Below are positions 8,120 through 16,683 of a stretch of 64,000 bases of DNA, piece by piece. The DNA lies in NCBI GenBank assembly GCA_964397655.1, contig CAYNKA010000009.1, positions 1 to 64,000 of the forward strand. The letters run 5' to 3'. How positions within the stretch are numbered: position 1 is the first letter of the stretch; each line of letters starts with the position of its first letter. The translations under genes were made by a program, and so were the position numbers. Source of the stretch: CAYNKA01 sp964397655. Its GTDB lineage: Bacteria; Spirochaetota; Spirochaetia; DTKZ01. The notes under the pieces were generated by a model. It saw only the letters and a program-made list of their open reading frames with translations, did no database searches and had not been told where the DNA came from.

Positions 8120-10096
8120 ATGTCTGATATATCGAGAAGCCCAAATGTATTTCATCCGACGAAACTCTCTGCGGTCGGGTCTCGCAACAGCTTGGCGCAG
8201 GAAGGACGCAGGCAGAAGGACGAGTTTGACCAGCTGATTCACGAAGAGACTGAGAACATTCTCAACCTCGTTCAGACGAAGCTTCCGAAAGAAGTGCTCG
8301 AGAAACTCGAGGTCATGGGTGGTTTGAAGGAGAAACTCTACAACTACTTCAACCAGAACTATCAGAACATGTTCAACCGGTACATCGTCACCACTGAAGA
8401 CGAAATGGTGAAGAAGATCCGGAACTTCATCGACAAGGAAGAGAACAAAACCCTCGCCCGCTATTCGCCCAAGGAAATCGCGGAGATGTTGGACCAGATC
8501 GCCGGTGCGGACAAGTTCAACACGGGAGAAATCGAAAAATCCATCGTCAACATGTACGGCCACTTGCACGGGCATATCCAGAGAGGTCTCAACGACCTTG
8601 AGAACGAGACCAACTCCCAGCTTCGTCAGAAAACCGACGTCGGCGCCTTCATCCGCGGCGAGAACGCCTATTCGGTCGTCAAGTGCGCGTTCAAGGACAA
8701 TGCTTCGAAGCCGAAGACCGTCACCGACGTCAAGCTCTCGGTCAACATTCTCGATTCCGAACTGATCAGTCCGATTTTCCAGTATCAGTCCACGGTAGAG
8801 TTCATCATCAAAGATCAGATTTCCCGAACCATCACGACCTACATCGAAAAAGAACTCGAGGCTCTCCAGGAGCAGATGGTCGACGAAGGCAAGGAAGAGC
8901 TCCAGGACACCGAGATCATCTTCGAGAAGATGAAAAGGGTCCCGAACTACACCGACGACGAAATCGAGGACGACAAGTCAAAGAGGTATTCCTTCCTCGC
9001 GAAATCACTCATCGACAAGATCGAAGGGCTTCGCGCGGAGATCGATCCGAAGGAATTCGATCCTCTCAATATCCGCGAGAACCTCAAGAAAATCATTGAC
9101 ATGGAGAACATCAGGAACCGCGGTTTCAACACTGCCATCAATTCGATCACCGCGATCCTCGACACCAGCAAGATGGGGTATCAGTACATCGAAAACCTCA
9201 AGAACGCGCGCGAACTCATCATCCGGGAGTACGAGGACATCGACCCCAACAATCTCCCCGACGAGCGTTATTCCATCCGCCTGAAATACTACGACGGCGA
9301 ACAGCTTCAGAAGGAACAGGCCGCCTACGACAAGCAGATGGAATCCTTCAAGAACGAAACGACCCACCTCTGGGACGTCGTGGAAGCCATCTACCAGGGC
9401 AGCAAGTCCAGCTTCAAGGTCAACGATTTCGACGATCTCTCCAAGAAGATGTCCGGAAGCATCAAGAAGGCGAAGCAGGGCTCCAGTGAGCCGCTGTACG
9501 AGGAACTCGAGAAGGTCTGGAACGAAATCGTCCTCGTCCGCGCCGAGAAGACCGACGTGGAACGGCTCAACCAGACCTACCTCTACGAGAAGAACCTCTT
9601 CAAGAAGATGCTCATCAAGACCAGGGAGAAGGTCAGGATCATCTACGGCTATCAGAACCCGCAGGTCCGCGTCATCCTCGATCAGCGCATCGACTTCCTG
9701 GAGAAACAGTTCGAGGCCTTCGATTACCTCATCAACCCCTACCACATCCAGGCCGGTCTCCTTCTCGACGTCGACATCGTCAGCATCAAACGGAAGAAAT
9801 ACACCCTCATGGCCATGGCCAACGTCCTCAACGAGTTCCTGCACGGGATTTCGAAGGGCTTCCAGGACGCTGCGTTCGCGACCTTCAAGCGGCGGCGGTC
9901 CACGGTGCGCGAGGACATCTCCCAGAAATTCACCTCCGATATCGACGAGCCCGTAGTGACCGAGCTTCCCAAAGGCGGCGAATCCTACGCTACCGGAACC
10001 ACGGAAGTGGCGGAAGCCTCCGAAGGAGTGAAGGGGAAGGCCAACGTCACCCCTTCTAAGAAAAGGGCCGGATCGGATGATCTCCAAGAGCTGTAA
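8120..10096 (+). CDS. cfpA: cytoplasmic filament protein CfpA
   Basis: 658 residues, acidic and mostly helical with long coiled-coil-prone stretches. Segments such as SPKEIAEMLDQIAGADKF, EIEKSIVNMYGHLHGH and LRQKTDVGAFIRGENAY (roughly residues 115-190) match what I remember of Treponema CfpA, the subunit of the ribbon of cytoplasmic filaments that runs beneath the cell envelope along the flagellar filaments and is needed for normal cell division. The length is close to the Treponema proteins (about 680). The C-terminal 50 residues are a variable Gly/Ser/Thr/Lys tail. It has its own strong promoter and heads an apparent three-gene operon, with 3 and 9 bases to the next two genes. Recognition is from memory of the family. 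Confidence 0.88.
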   Translation: MSDISRSPNVFHPTKLSAVGSRNSLAQEGRRQKDEFDQLIHEETENILNLVQTKLPKEVLEKLEVMGGLKEKLYNYFNQNYQNMFNRYIVTTEDEMVKKIRNFIDKEENKTLARYSPKEIAEMLDQIAGADKFNTGEIEKSIVNMYGHLHGHIQRGLNDLENETNSQLRQKTDVGAFIRGENAYSVVKCAFKDNASKPKTVTDVKLSVNILDSELISPIFQYQSTVEFIIKDQISRTITTYIEKELEALQEQMVDEGKEELQDTEIIFEKMKRVPNYTDDEIEDDKSKRYSFLAKSLIDKIEGLRAEIDPKEFDPLNIRENLKKIIDMENIRNRGFNTAINSITAILDTSKMGYQYIENLKNARELIIREYEDIDPNNLPDERYSIRLKYYDGEQLQKEQAAYDKQMESFKNETTHLWDVVEAIYQGSKSSFKVNDFDDLSKKMSGSIKKAKQGSSEPLYEELEKVWNEIVLVRAEKTDVERLNQTYLYEKNLFKKMLIKTREKVRIIYGYQNPQVRVILDQRIDFLEKQFEAFDYLINPYHIQAGLLLDVDIVSIKRKKYTLMAMANVLNEFLHGISKGFQDAAFATFKRRRSTVREDISQKFTSDIDEPVVTELPKGGESYATGTTEVAEASEGVKGKANVTPSKKRAGSDDLQEL

Positions 10097-10099
10097 GTC

Positions 10100-11089
10100 A
10101 TGGACAACGAATTAAACTTTCTTTCCCGCAAAGCCGGTTTCAACACGGCTTTGCGGCATTTCCGTCTGGTGACCCGCTATGTCGGGGAAGTCCAGAAGGG
10201 CGGTAATCTCGCGGACCTCATAAACCTCTCCCTCGAAGAGGGAGAGGTCCATCGCGATCAGGTGAAGCCGATCCTCAATGCCGTCGCCGTAGACAAATTC
10301 ATGTATGCATTCAAGTCTTACAACCTCGAACGGGCGATCGAGAATCCCGACGGGATCGTAAAGACCTTGTCAGAGTGGGGCAAGATCGACCTCATTTTCA
10401 CCTACGCGTCTCCTCAGGCCGGACTCTTCGTGATCAACCCGAAGAACCCCGGGCATTGGGAACAGGCTCTGCCTCTCATGAAGGACGAACTCGTAGTGGT
10501 CTACGCCGGTTCAGCCGAGGACCAGAGTCTTTCCTCCGAACTCAAGCAGGCGGCGGTTGAGGACTGCATCGGATTGTTGAACGGAGAATCCGTCGCAACC
10601 CGGAAAGAATTCAAGGGAGCCGAACGGCCCAGAGTTCAAGTGCAGGTTCAGCCCTCGCAGCCAGCGGCGCCGATCGCTCAGCAGGCGGCGACAGCCGCCC
10701 GGCCCCAGGCTGCGGGCTCCGTCGCGGTGAAGCCCGGCGCTCCGGCGGCAGGCGGGAAGAAGAGGATGACGCCGAGGTACGGCGTGCTCGTGACGAACGA
10801 ACTTTTCCACAACGGGAACGTCGAAGCCTGGAAACGAGTCATAGAAAGCTATAAGGCCAAGTACCCGACGCTCGACGTCCTCATCTGGTACGAGAATGAA
10901 AGGATCAACGACATCAACGCTCTCTTCAAATGGGGCAAGGTGAAGCACGGGAATCCGATCATGATCAGCGTGACCGGGGACGACATCAAGGACGTGTCCA
11001 AACTTCAGAAGTACCTGTTCGAAGGAGCAAGTCCGAGGTTTGAAGTATTCCTCCGCGGTGCGGTAAACCGCGTTCTCGATCTATTTTGA
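10100..11089 (+). CDS. conserved unknown protein between cfpA and the dikinase homologue
   Basis: 329 residues in two soluble domains (about 1-165 and 218-329) joined by a Pro/Ala/Gln-rich linker. No signal peptide or membrane segment. I recognise no catalytic motif. The C-terminal half (TPRYGVLVTNELFHNGNVEAW..) has the alternating strand-helix pattern of a small alpha/beta domain. The start codon lies 3 bases after the cfpA stop and the stop lies 9 bases before the dikinase homologue, so the three are almost certainly co-translated. I recall the same gene order in Treponema; if so, the protein is a lineage-specific partner of CfpA or the dikinase homologue. Confidence 0.6.
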   Translation: MDNELNFLSRKAGFNTALRHFRLVTRYVGEVQKGGNLADLINLSLEEGEVHRDQVKPILNAVAVDKFMYAFKSYNLERAIENPDGIVKTLSEWGKIDLIFTYASPQAGLFVINPKNPGHWEQALPLMKDELVVVYAGSAEDQSLSSELKQAAVEDCIGLLNGESVATRKEFKGAERPRVQVQVQPSQPAAPIAQQAATAARPQAAGSVAVKPGAPAAGGKKRMTPRYGVLVTNELFHNGNVEAWKRVIESYKAKYPTLDVLIWYENERINDINALFKWGKVKHGNPIMISVTGDDIKDVSKLQKYLFEGASPRFEVFLRGAVNRVLDLF

Positions 11090-11098
11090 GGTGGACCT

Positions 11099-13717
11099 AT
11101 GGAGGATTTTTATTTTTTCTGTAATGGCGAGTACAACGACAAACCCGAAACCCTCGAGGTAATCGGTAACCGCGGTCAGCGAATCATAGAACTCGCGACG
11201 CTGAACATCCCGACTTCGCCGGGTTTCATTCTGCCGAACGCGACGATCCGAGGTCTCCCGCGGGACACGAAACTCGTATGGGACGTCCTGAAGGACCCCT
11301 TCAAGAAGATGGAGAAGGCCTTCGGCAAGGTATTCGACGACGGGAGGAATCCGCTTCTTCTCAAGGTTGTGGAGAGCCCGATGCTCAGCATCGTGAACAC
11401 CCAGTCCATCCACAACGTCGGGATCTGCGATACGACGATCGGCGGTTTCGCTTCGTTCGTAGGCGAAGCCTTCGCCTACCACGAATACGCGTTTCTGCTC
11501 CAGAAGGTTCTCGAACTCGAACTGCTCACGAAAATCGATTCACAGAGAAAAGGGAAGCTGGAAGCCTTCCTGAAGGCGGTGAAGGCATCGAAAGGCAAGG
11601 CGACCCTCCTGACCGCGCTCAAGAAGTACAGGTCGGTCTTGCCCGAGGAATTCTACACCAACGCTTATCAGCAGCTCATGTACGTCATCAATCTGTTCAG
11701 GAACATTTTCGAGCAGAACACCACCTGCGAGGATTCGGCCCTCCTGATCCAGACGATGGTCTACGGAAATTTCAACGACAAGAGCTGCGCGGGCGATTAC
11801 TTCTCGCACGACATCATAACCGGCGAAAACGTCCTCATGGGCGAATTCTTCACCCAAGCCTTCGACGCACGAGAGAAGAAGGGGACGCCGATCGCCAAGA
11901 TGGATCCCATCATTCTCAATCGCCTGAAGGAGATCGGGAAGCAGCTGGAACGGAAATTCAAGGAAATCCGCAGAGTGAGATTCACCGTCGAAAACGGCGA
12001 ACTCTGGATCATCGATCAACAGCCTGCGGCGAACAAATCGACCCAGGCCGAAATAAAGAGCCTGCTCGACCTGTTGACCGAAGGGGTCATCGACGAGGAA
12101 TACGTGATCAAGGCGATCAAGCCGGGCAGGCTGTCCGAGATCCTGCACCCCACGCTCGATTTCCAGTCCGTTGCCAAGTTCCCCTCCCTGACGGGAGGAA
12201 TCGCCGGGTCGGTCGGCGCGGCGATCGGAAGGGTTTACTTCTCGACGCCCAACCTCCTCAAGGCCCATCGTCAGGCGACGCAGAACAATGAAGATACCAA
12301 CTTCATCCTCGCCATGCCTTCGACCTTCGCAGAGGACGTGAAGGCGATCGAAGTCGCGAAGGGAGTCCTCGCCGCGGAAGGCGGCTACGCTTCCCACGCC
12401 CCGGTCGTGGCACGAAGCCTCGGTAAGGTCGCGCTCGTATATCCCGGTCTCCAGATCGGGACGTCCTCCATGATCATCTCCGGAAAGAAGGTGAAGGAGG
12501 GGGATTACATAACTCTCAACGTGCCGTACTACGACACTCCCTCGATCTACATCGGCAAGGGCGTGCTCACAAAGCCTACGCCGGAGAACTCCGGACTCCT
12601 GGAGCTGCTCGAGATCATCCAGAGGCACATCACCGATTTCGACGTCCACGCGAACGCGGATCAACCGAAGGACGCGACCCTGGCAAGGATGTTCAAGGCG
12701 CCGGGGATCGGCCTGTGCCGGACCGAACACATGTTCTTCGCCGAGGACAGAATCAACCGATTCCGTGGAATGATAGTAGCGGAATCCCAGGAAGAAAGGC
12801 AGAACCTTCTCAACGAACTCAAGAAGGATCAGGCAGACGATTTCTACCAGCTTCTGAAGACCATGGCGGGCTTCCCCGTCACGATCCGTCTTCTCGACGC
12901 CCCCCTGCACGAATTCCTTCCTCATACGAAGGAAGGGTACGCCGAATTCCTGAAGTATCTCCAGAAGAAAAAGAAGAAGCTGACACTGGACGAACTCAAG
13001 GCCAGATGCGACCTGCTTCGCGAGGTGAACCCCATGCTCGGGCATCGCGGCGTCAGGATCGCAGTCTCCTATCCGGAAATCTACAACATGCAGGTCAGGG
13101 CCATCTTCGAAGCCTCCTACAGACTGAAGAAGGAAAAAATCGACGCGGTTCCGGAAATCATGATACCAGTGGTGATGACCGCCTCGGAAGTCAAGATCGT
13201 CAGGAACGGCAAGAGAATCGAAGGAAAGACGATTACGGGGATCCGGGACATCGAGGAGGAAGTGAGGAAGGAATTCGGCTTCGATGAGCCGATTCATTAC
13301 TCGGTCGGCTCCATGATCGAGCTGCCGGCCGCCGCCCTCCAGGCAGGGGAAATCGCGAGATACGCCGAATTTTTCAGCTTCGGCACGAACGACCTTACCC
13401 AGACGACGAACGGACTCTCCAGGGACGACTTCAACAATTTCTTCTCGGACTACAACGAGTTCGACCTGTTGCCGCAGAATCCCTTCAAGGTGTTGGGCGA
13501 TCAGGTCAAGGAGATGATCAAGATCGCATCCGAGAGGGGAAGACTTGTGAGGCCCGACCTGAAGCTGGGTCTGTGCGGGGAGCACGGCGCCGAACCCGAG
13601 AACATTCCTTTCGCCCAGGGCGTTGGTATGAACTACGTATCGTGTTCGCCTTACGGAATCCCGATAGCGAAACTCGCGATCGCTCAGATGAACCTGGCGG
13701 CGAAAGCCAAGTTGTAA
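11099..13717 (+). CDS. ppdK: pyruvate,phosphate dikinase homologue with degenerate ATP-binding domain
   Basis: 872 residues, colinear with pyruvate,phosphate dikinase (ATP + phosphate + pyruvate <-> AMP + PPi + PEP). The swivelling His domain (GGYASHAPVVARSLG, His433) and the PEP/pyruvate domain are intact: GLCRTEHMFF, IRLLDAPLHEFLP, NPMLGHRGVRI, GTNDLTQTTNG and the acid/base Cys826 in GLCGEHGAEP. The N-terminal ATP-grasp domain is not: the lysine of GGKGANL is Arg25, the arginine of the VRSG motif is Glu92, the acidic pair before FTIE is Arg292/Arg294, and LQTR reads DQQ (306-308). Phosphate transfer from ATP is therefore doubtful, while PEP/phospho-His chemistry may remain. It is the last gene of the cfpA operon, followed by a strong terminator. 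Residue equivalence is by eye. Confidence 0.8.
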   Translation: MEDFYFFCNGEYNDKPETLEVIGNRGQRIIELATLNIPTSPGFILPNATIRGLPRDTKLVWDVLKDPFKKMEKAFGKVFDDGRNPLLLKVVESPMLSIVNTQSIHNVGICDTTIGGFASFVGEAFAYHEYAFLLQKVLELELLTKIDSQRKGKLEAFLKAVKASKGKATLLTALKKYRSVLPEEFYTNAYQQLMYVINLFRNIFEQNTTCEDSALLIQTMVYGNFNDKSCAGDYFSHDIITGENVLMGEFFTQAFDAREKKGTPIAKMDPIILNRLKEIGKQLERKFKEIRRVRFTVENGELWIIDQQPAANKSTQAEIKSLLDLLTEGVIDEEYVIKAIKPGRLSEILHPTLDFQSVAKFPSLTGGIAGSVGAAIGRVYFSTPNLLKAHRQATQNNEDTNFILAMPSTFAEDVKAIEVAKGVLAAEGGYASHAPVVARSLGKVALVYPGLQIGTSSMIISGKKVKEGDYITLNVPYYDTPSIYIGKGVLTKPTPENSGLLELLEIIQRHITDFDVHANADQPKDATLARMFKAPGIGLCRTEHMFFAEDRINRFRGMIVAESQEERQNLLNELKKDQADDFYQLLKTMAGFPVTIRLLDAPLHEFLPHTKEGYAEFLKYLQKKKKKLTLDELKARCDLLREVNPMLGHRGVRIAVSYPEIYNMQVRAIFEASYRLKKEKIDAVPEIMIPVVMTASEVKIVRNGKRIEGKTITGIRDIEEEVRKEFGFDEPIHYSVGSMIELPAAALQAGEIARYAEFFSFGTNDLTQTTNGLSRDDFNNFFSDYNEFDLLPQNPFKVLGDQVKEMIKIASERGRLVRPDLKLGLCGEHGAEPENIPFAQGVGMNYVSCSPYGIPIAKLAIAQMNLAAKAKL

Positions 13718-13735
13718 ACAGCTTTGAGGAAACTT

Positions 13736-13771
13736 TGAGCGGGCACGGCCGATTAGGTCGTGCCCGCTTTG
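13736..13771. terminator. bidirectional terminator after the cfpA operon
   Basis: AGCGGGCACG pairs with CGTGCCCGCT around a short loop, with A-rich and T-rich flanks on the two sides. It serves both the dikinase homologue and, by overlapping its last codons, the convergent J-domain gene. Confidence 0.8.
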
Positions 13772-14532
13772 AATTTGTCGAGGCGGTTGAGAAGCTCGAT
13801 CAAGGTGAGCTTGATTATCGATTCTTGAATCCAGGAACTGTTCTGATAATGGGTTATGACCATGATGAATTCGTGTTCACTCACGGCGAGGCTTTTCGGA
13901 GTCATCAGATCCGAAGGAAAATCCCGCGGAAAGAGTTTCGCCTTCAGCACGGAATCGAGAATGGTCGTTCCGCCGTGATAGTGCCGGTAGGCTTTCATCT
14001 CCAATGAGTCGTTGGGGATGAAGGTCCTGTTGATCTTCATGTTCTGCAGGAACGATTCGCCGAACAACCGGAAAAGTAGGAGATAATCCCGATAACGCTC
14101 TTTGGGGGACAGCGGGATCAGGATCGAGAGATGACGAATTCCATTCTGCATGTGACGGAGTGCGGTCTTGAATCTGTAATGGAGTACTCCCTCTTTTCTC
14201 AGGTGGACATTGTGAAGGCCGTAGGTGTAATAAAGAAATATCCCCTTAAGAATTTCCTGTTTCGCCTGCGAGAAAGCTTGGCGGAATTCCTGCGGATCCA
14301 TGGGTTCGGGTTTGCGGGATTTCGAGGCGGTTTCGGCCCTTTCCTGAATAGAGAGGCGGATCAGGTCGTAGGCTTCGTTGAGCCTGACGGTCATCATATG
14401 GGACCATTCCGCCTTTTCCTGGTTCCTGTCCGGGTGATAGGCCTTGACGAGGGATCGGAAGGAGGCATCCAGATCGTTCAACGTGGAATCGGCACGAAGG
14501 TGCAGGAATTGTAGGGCTTCCTCCAGGTCCAT
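13753..14532 (-). CDS. J-domain (DnaJ-like) protein
   Basis: 259 residues. Residues 1-60 are a J domain with the essential HPD tripeptide (AYHPDRN, HPD at 33-35) that stimulates DnaK-type Hsp70 ATPase. There is no Gly/Phe region, zinc domain or client-binding barrel, so it is a type III J protein. The remaining 190 residues are helical, basic and without recognised motifs, and presumably give specificity. The start ATG at 14532 has no Shine-Dalgarno; a good promoter (TTGTTC-17-TATAAT) ends eight bases before it, so the mRNA is probably leaderless. It is convergent with the cfpA operon. Confidence 0.8.
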   Translation of the reverse strand: MDLEEALQFLHLRADSTLNDLDASFRSLVKAYHPDRNQEKAEWSHMMTVRLNEAYDLIRLSIQERAETASKSRKPEPMDPQEFRQAFSQAKQEILKGIFLYYTYGLHNVHLRKEGVLHYRFKTALRHMQNGIRHLSILIPLSPKERYRDYLLLFRLFGESFLQNMKINRTFIPNDSLEMKAYRHYHGGTTILDSVLKAKLFPRDFPSDLMTPKSLAVSEHEFIMVITHYQNSSWIQESIIKLTLIELLNRLDKFKAGTT

Positions 14533-14540
14533 CGGTATTG

Positions 14541-14569
14541 ATTATAGACAATTCCTCGATCATGAACAA
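14541..14569 (-). promoter_or_regulatory. promoter of the J-domain gene, abutting the start codon
   Basis: On the minus strand: TTGTTC (14564-14569), 17 bases, TATAAT (14541-14546). The -10 ends 8 bases from the ATG at 14532, placing transcription start one or two bases before the codon. Confidence 0.6.
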
Positions 14570-14598
14570 TGAGAAAGCGGGTTCGTGAACGATAAAGT

Positions 14599-14627
14599 TT
14601 GACAATATCATGCCAACTCAATAGAAT
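14599..14627 (+). promoter_or_regulatory. consensus sigma70 promoter
   Basis: TTGACA (14599-14604), 17 bases, TAGAAT (14622-14627), the closest match to consensus in the window. It would start transcription near 14634, leaving a 25-base leader containing AGAAAGGCGGG before the ATG at 14659. Confidence 0.75.
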
Positions 14628-14658
14628 AGTAAGAGACACAACAGAAAGGCGGGTTCGT

Positions 14659-15201
14659 ATGGCAGTGATGAAGGAATTGTTTGAGGCGTTCAAGAACCAT
14701 GAGCTTCCGACCAACGGAGGGTATATCGTCAGCGCGTATTTCGACGATACTTCCACCTACACGAAATACGAAGTCATATCTTTCAGCAACGTCAAGGATA
14801 TCTACGTTTCAGAGGAAGGCTTGGTTTTTCAGGCCGACGGCCAGAAAATATTCATTCTCGTGGAACCCGCGAATTATCCGAACAAACACATAGAGCCGGC
14901 CTATCGTACGAATTTTCAGAGGATCCCTTATCGGCTCAAGGAACTCAACGTCTACACGACCGCGCGGCAGGATAGGGTAATGGTCGGGAAGGAACCGGTG
15001 ATTACCTACACATCCTTCACCGTGACCAAGTCCGTAGGCCAAAATTATTCCTACATCTTCTACCTGACCAAGGAAATCGCCGAAGCCATGGGCGAATACT
15101 TCATGAAGACCCTCTGGAAGGAGGCCCGTGTGCCGCGGGCAGACGCCCAGAAGGTCGTACCCCTGGTCATGGACGCTTTCAAGAAAATCATCGTGAGATG
15201 A
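14659..15201 (+). CDS. conserved hypothetical soluble protein
   Basis: 180 residues, mixed alpha/beta, no signal peptide, membrane segment or recognised motif. The ATG at 14659 is preferred over the in-frame ATG at 14599, which lies inside the promoter; an ATG at 14668 is also possible. It is monocistronic, with a near-consensus promoter and a perfect downstream hairpin, suggesting strong constitutive expression. Patches such as YEVISFSNVKDIYVSEEGLVF and RVMVGKEPVITYTSF are well ordered but unknown to me. No function is proposed. Confidence 0.7.
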   Translation: MAVMKELFEAFKNHELPTNGGYIVSAYFDDTSTYTKYEVISFSNVKDIYVSEEGLVFQADGQKIFILVEPANYPNKHIEPAYRTNFQRIPYRLKELNVYTTARQDRVMVGKEPVITYTSFTVTKSVGQNYSYIFYLTKEIAEAMGEYFMKTLWKEARVPRADAQKVVPLVMDAFKKIIVR

Positions 15202-15223
15202 ACCGAACGCGAAGGCGCCGATG

Positions 15224-15250
15224 AAAAGCCCGCCGCAAAGGCGGGCTTTT
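15224..15250. terminator. perfect bidirectional terminator
   Basis: AAAAGCCCGCC, five-base loop, GGCGGGCTTTT: an 11-base perfect inverted repeat ending in T-runs on both strands, placed between the stop at 15201 and the radC stop at 15250. Confidence 0.9.
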
Positions 15251-15924
15251 CAAATTTCGCCGTGTTCGAGAAAACTGTAATAACCGTCTCCGGAAAAAAT
15301 GATGTGGTCGAGGAGATTGATGCCGAGGACATCCGAGGCTTTCCTTATCTTCTCGGTGACTTGGCGATCTTCCGAACTCGGATCGGTGTTTCCGGACGGA
15401 TGATTATGGGCTATGACGACCGCGGCGGCCCTGTCGGAGAGGGGGTCCGCGAACACCTCGCGGGGATGAACCAAGGCCCGGTTGACCAGCCCGATGGAAA
15501 CGACACGGATTGCGAGCACCTCGTGAGCCCCGTTCAAGGACAGACACAGGAAGTGTTCCTGTTTTCGGTCCGAGTAGTGAGAGATGAGAGGCAGGACGTC
15601 TTTGGGGAATCCTATCCTCGTTCGGTTGGGGCAGAGTCTTCTGCGTGAGAATTCCAAGGTCGCGAGAATGAGTGTAGCCTTCGCCTTGCCGATGCCGGGG
15701 ATGGATGTGAGGATTTCGGGAGTGACCTGACCGTTTCTCCTGTCGAGGGCCTCCAGAACAGAGGCCGTGATCTGTTCGACTCCCCATTTCCTGATTCCGG
15801 CCCCGATGATCACGGACAGAAGCTCGGGATCGGAAAGGGCGGAAACCCCGCGGAACAGCAACTTTTCCCTCGGCCTCTCGTTCAAGGGAAGCGAGGCGAT
15901 TTTTTCCATGACATGAAGCCTCAT
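15250..15924 (-). CDS. radC: RadC-family JAB1/MPN protein
   Basis: 224 residues, normal length for RadC. An N-terminal helix-hairpin-helix region (ILTSIPGIGKAKA, 71-83) precedes the C-terminal MPN domain with the metal-binding motif AHNHPSGNTDPSSED (172-186), the JAMM arrangement His-x-His-x10-Asp. The family was once called a DNA repair protein, but its true role is unsettled. The ATG at 15924 is the longest start; the ATG at 15909 has a better-spaced GAGG and would also begin with a typical RadC N-terminus (MEKIASLPLNERPREK). Flanked by terminators on both sides, so it is monocistronic. Confidence 0.9.
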   Translation of the reverse strand: MRLHVMEKIASLPLNERPREKLLFRGVSALSDPELLSVIIGAGIRKWGVEQITASVLEALDRRNGQVTPEILTSIPGIGKAKATLILATLEFSRRRLCPNRTRIGFPKDVLPLISHYSDRKQEHFLCLSLNGAHEVLAIRVVSIGLVNRALVHPREVFADPLSDRAAAVVIAHNHPSGNTDPSSEDRQVTEKIRKASDVLGINLLDHIIFSGDGYYSFLEHGEI

Positions 15925-15961
15925 GCCGGATGATACGGCCGCTTTTCGTCGCCCGCTTCAA

Positions 15962-15996
15962 AAAAAAAGCGCCTTCTCCGATATGGGAAAGGCGCC
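15962..15996 (-). terminator. rho-independent terminator
   Basis: On the minus strand GGCGCCTTTCCC and AGAAGGCGC form a stem followed by a run of about nine T. It ends the gene at 16017-16400. Confidence 0.8.
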
Positions 15997-16016
15997 TGTT
16001 CGACATCTAGAAACCG

Positions 16017-16400
16017 TTACGCGGAAATCCTCACATGGGACGGAGGCATCTTGACGTATTTCAGGGCGGTCATCTTCCGAGCGACTTCCATATAGGCTTC
16101 CACTATCAGAGTGGGAACCATGTAGTTCTTGTTAAGGTTGCTCTTGCAGATTTCTTTCAGGTCGAGGAGGACCCCCTTCAGAGACGATGCATATGTTTTG
16201 TGGAGTTCGATAGCAGTCTCGATTTCGTAGGGTGTCGCCAGTTTGCATTCGTGATAATCATCCGTGCATTCCTGAATGTAGAGCGCCACTTTTTCGTCCA
16301 GTTCATCGATCTTCTTATCGATAACACTGAAGAAATCTGCCAGCGTCATCGAGGTGATGATGTGAATACCGCGTGCTTTTTCTTCCTTCGTTACGTCCAT
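16017..16400 (-). CDS. small conserved hypothetical protein
   Basis: 127 residues, helical, with charged and hydrophobic heptad-like spacing in residues 20-100 suggesting a helical bundle. Three cysteines (about 45, 53, 86) are not arranged as an obvious metal site. No signal peptide. AGGAGGAGAGGAT precedes the ATG, and a strong terminator follows the stop. I do not recognise the family and propose no function. It stands alone between radC and the double uvrA gene. Confidence 0.65.
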   Translation of the reverse strand: MDVTKEEKARGIHIITSMTLADFFSVIDKKIDELDEKVALYIQECTDDYHECKLATPYEIETAIELHKTYASSLKGVLLDLKEICKSNLNKNYMVPTLIVEAYMEVARKMTALKYVKMPPSHVRISA

Positions 16401-16683
16401 AACTATCCTCTCCTCCTGGCGAGAAGTATTGTTTGCTTATCTAAAAGCAACGATTCTCACTACAGTATAACACGACGCCTATTTTTTTTCTATAGAGGCG
16501 GTTATAAAATTTGAAGAACGCGGAATAACGGCTTTTCCCGACGCTGCGTGACGATGTCATGAAAGGAGTTCCAAAGATGACTGCCGTTCGCTTCGAAGAA
16601 AGGAGAGTCTTTCATGGAAAAAGCCGCATTCCACACCGGAGGAGGAATTCCACGGTGAAGCCGGTCGGGCGGAGTGCGCCGGT

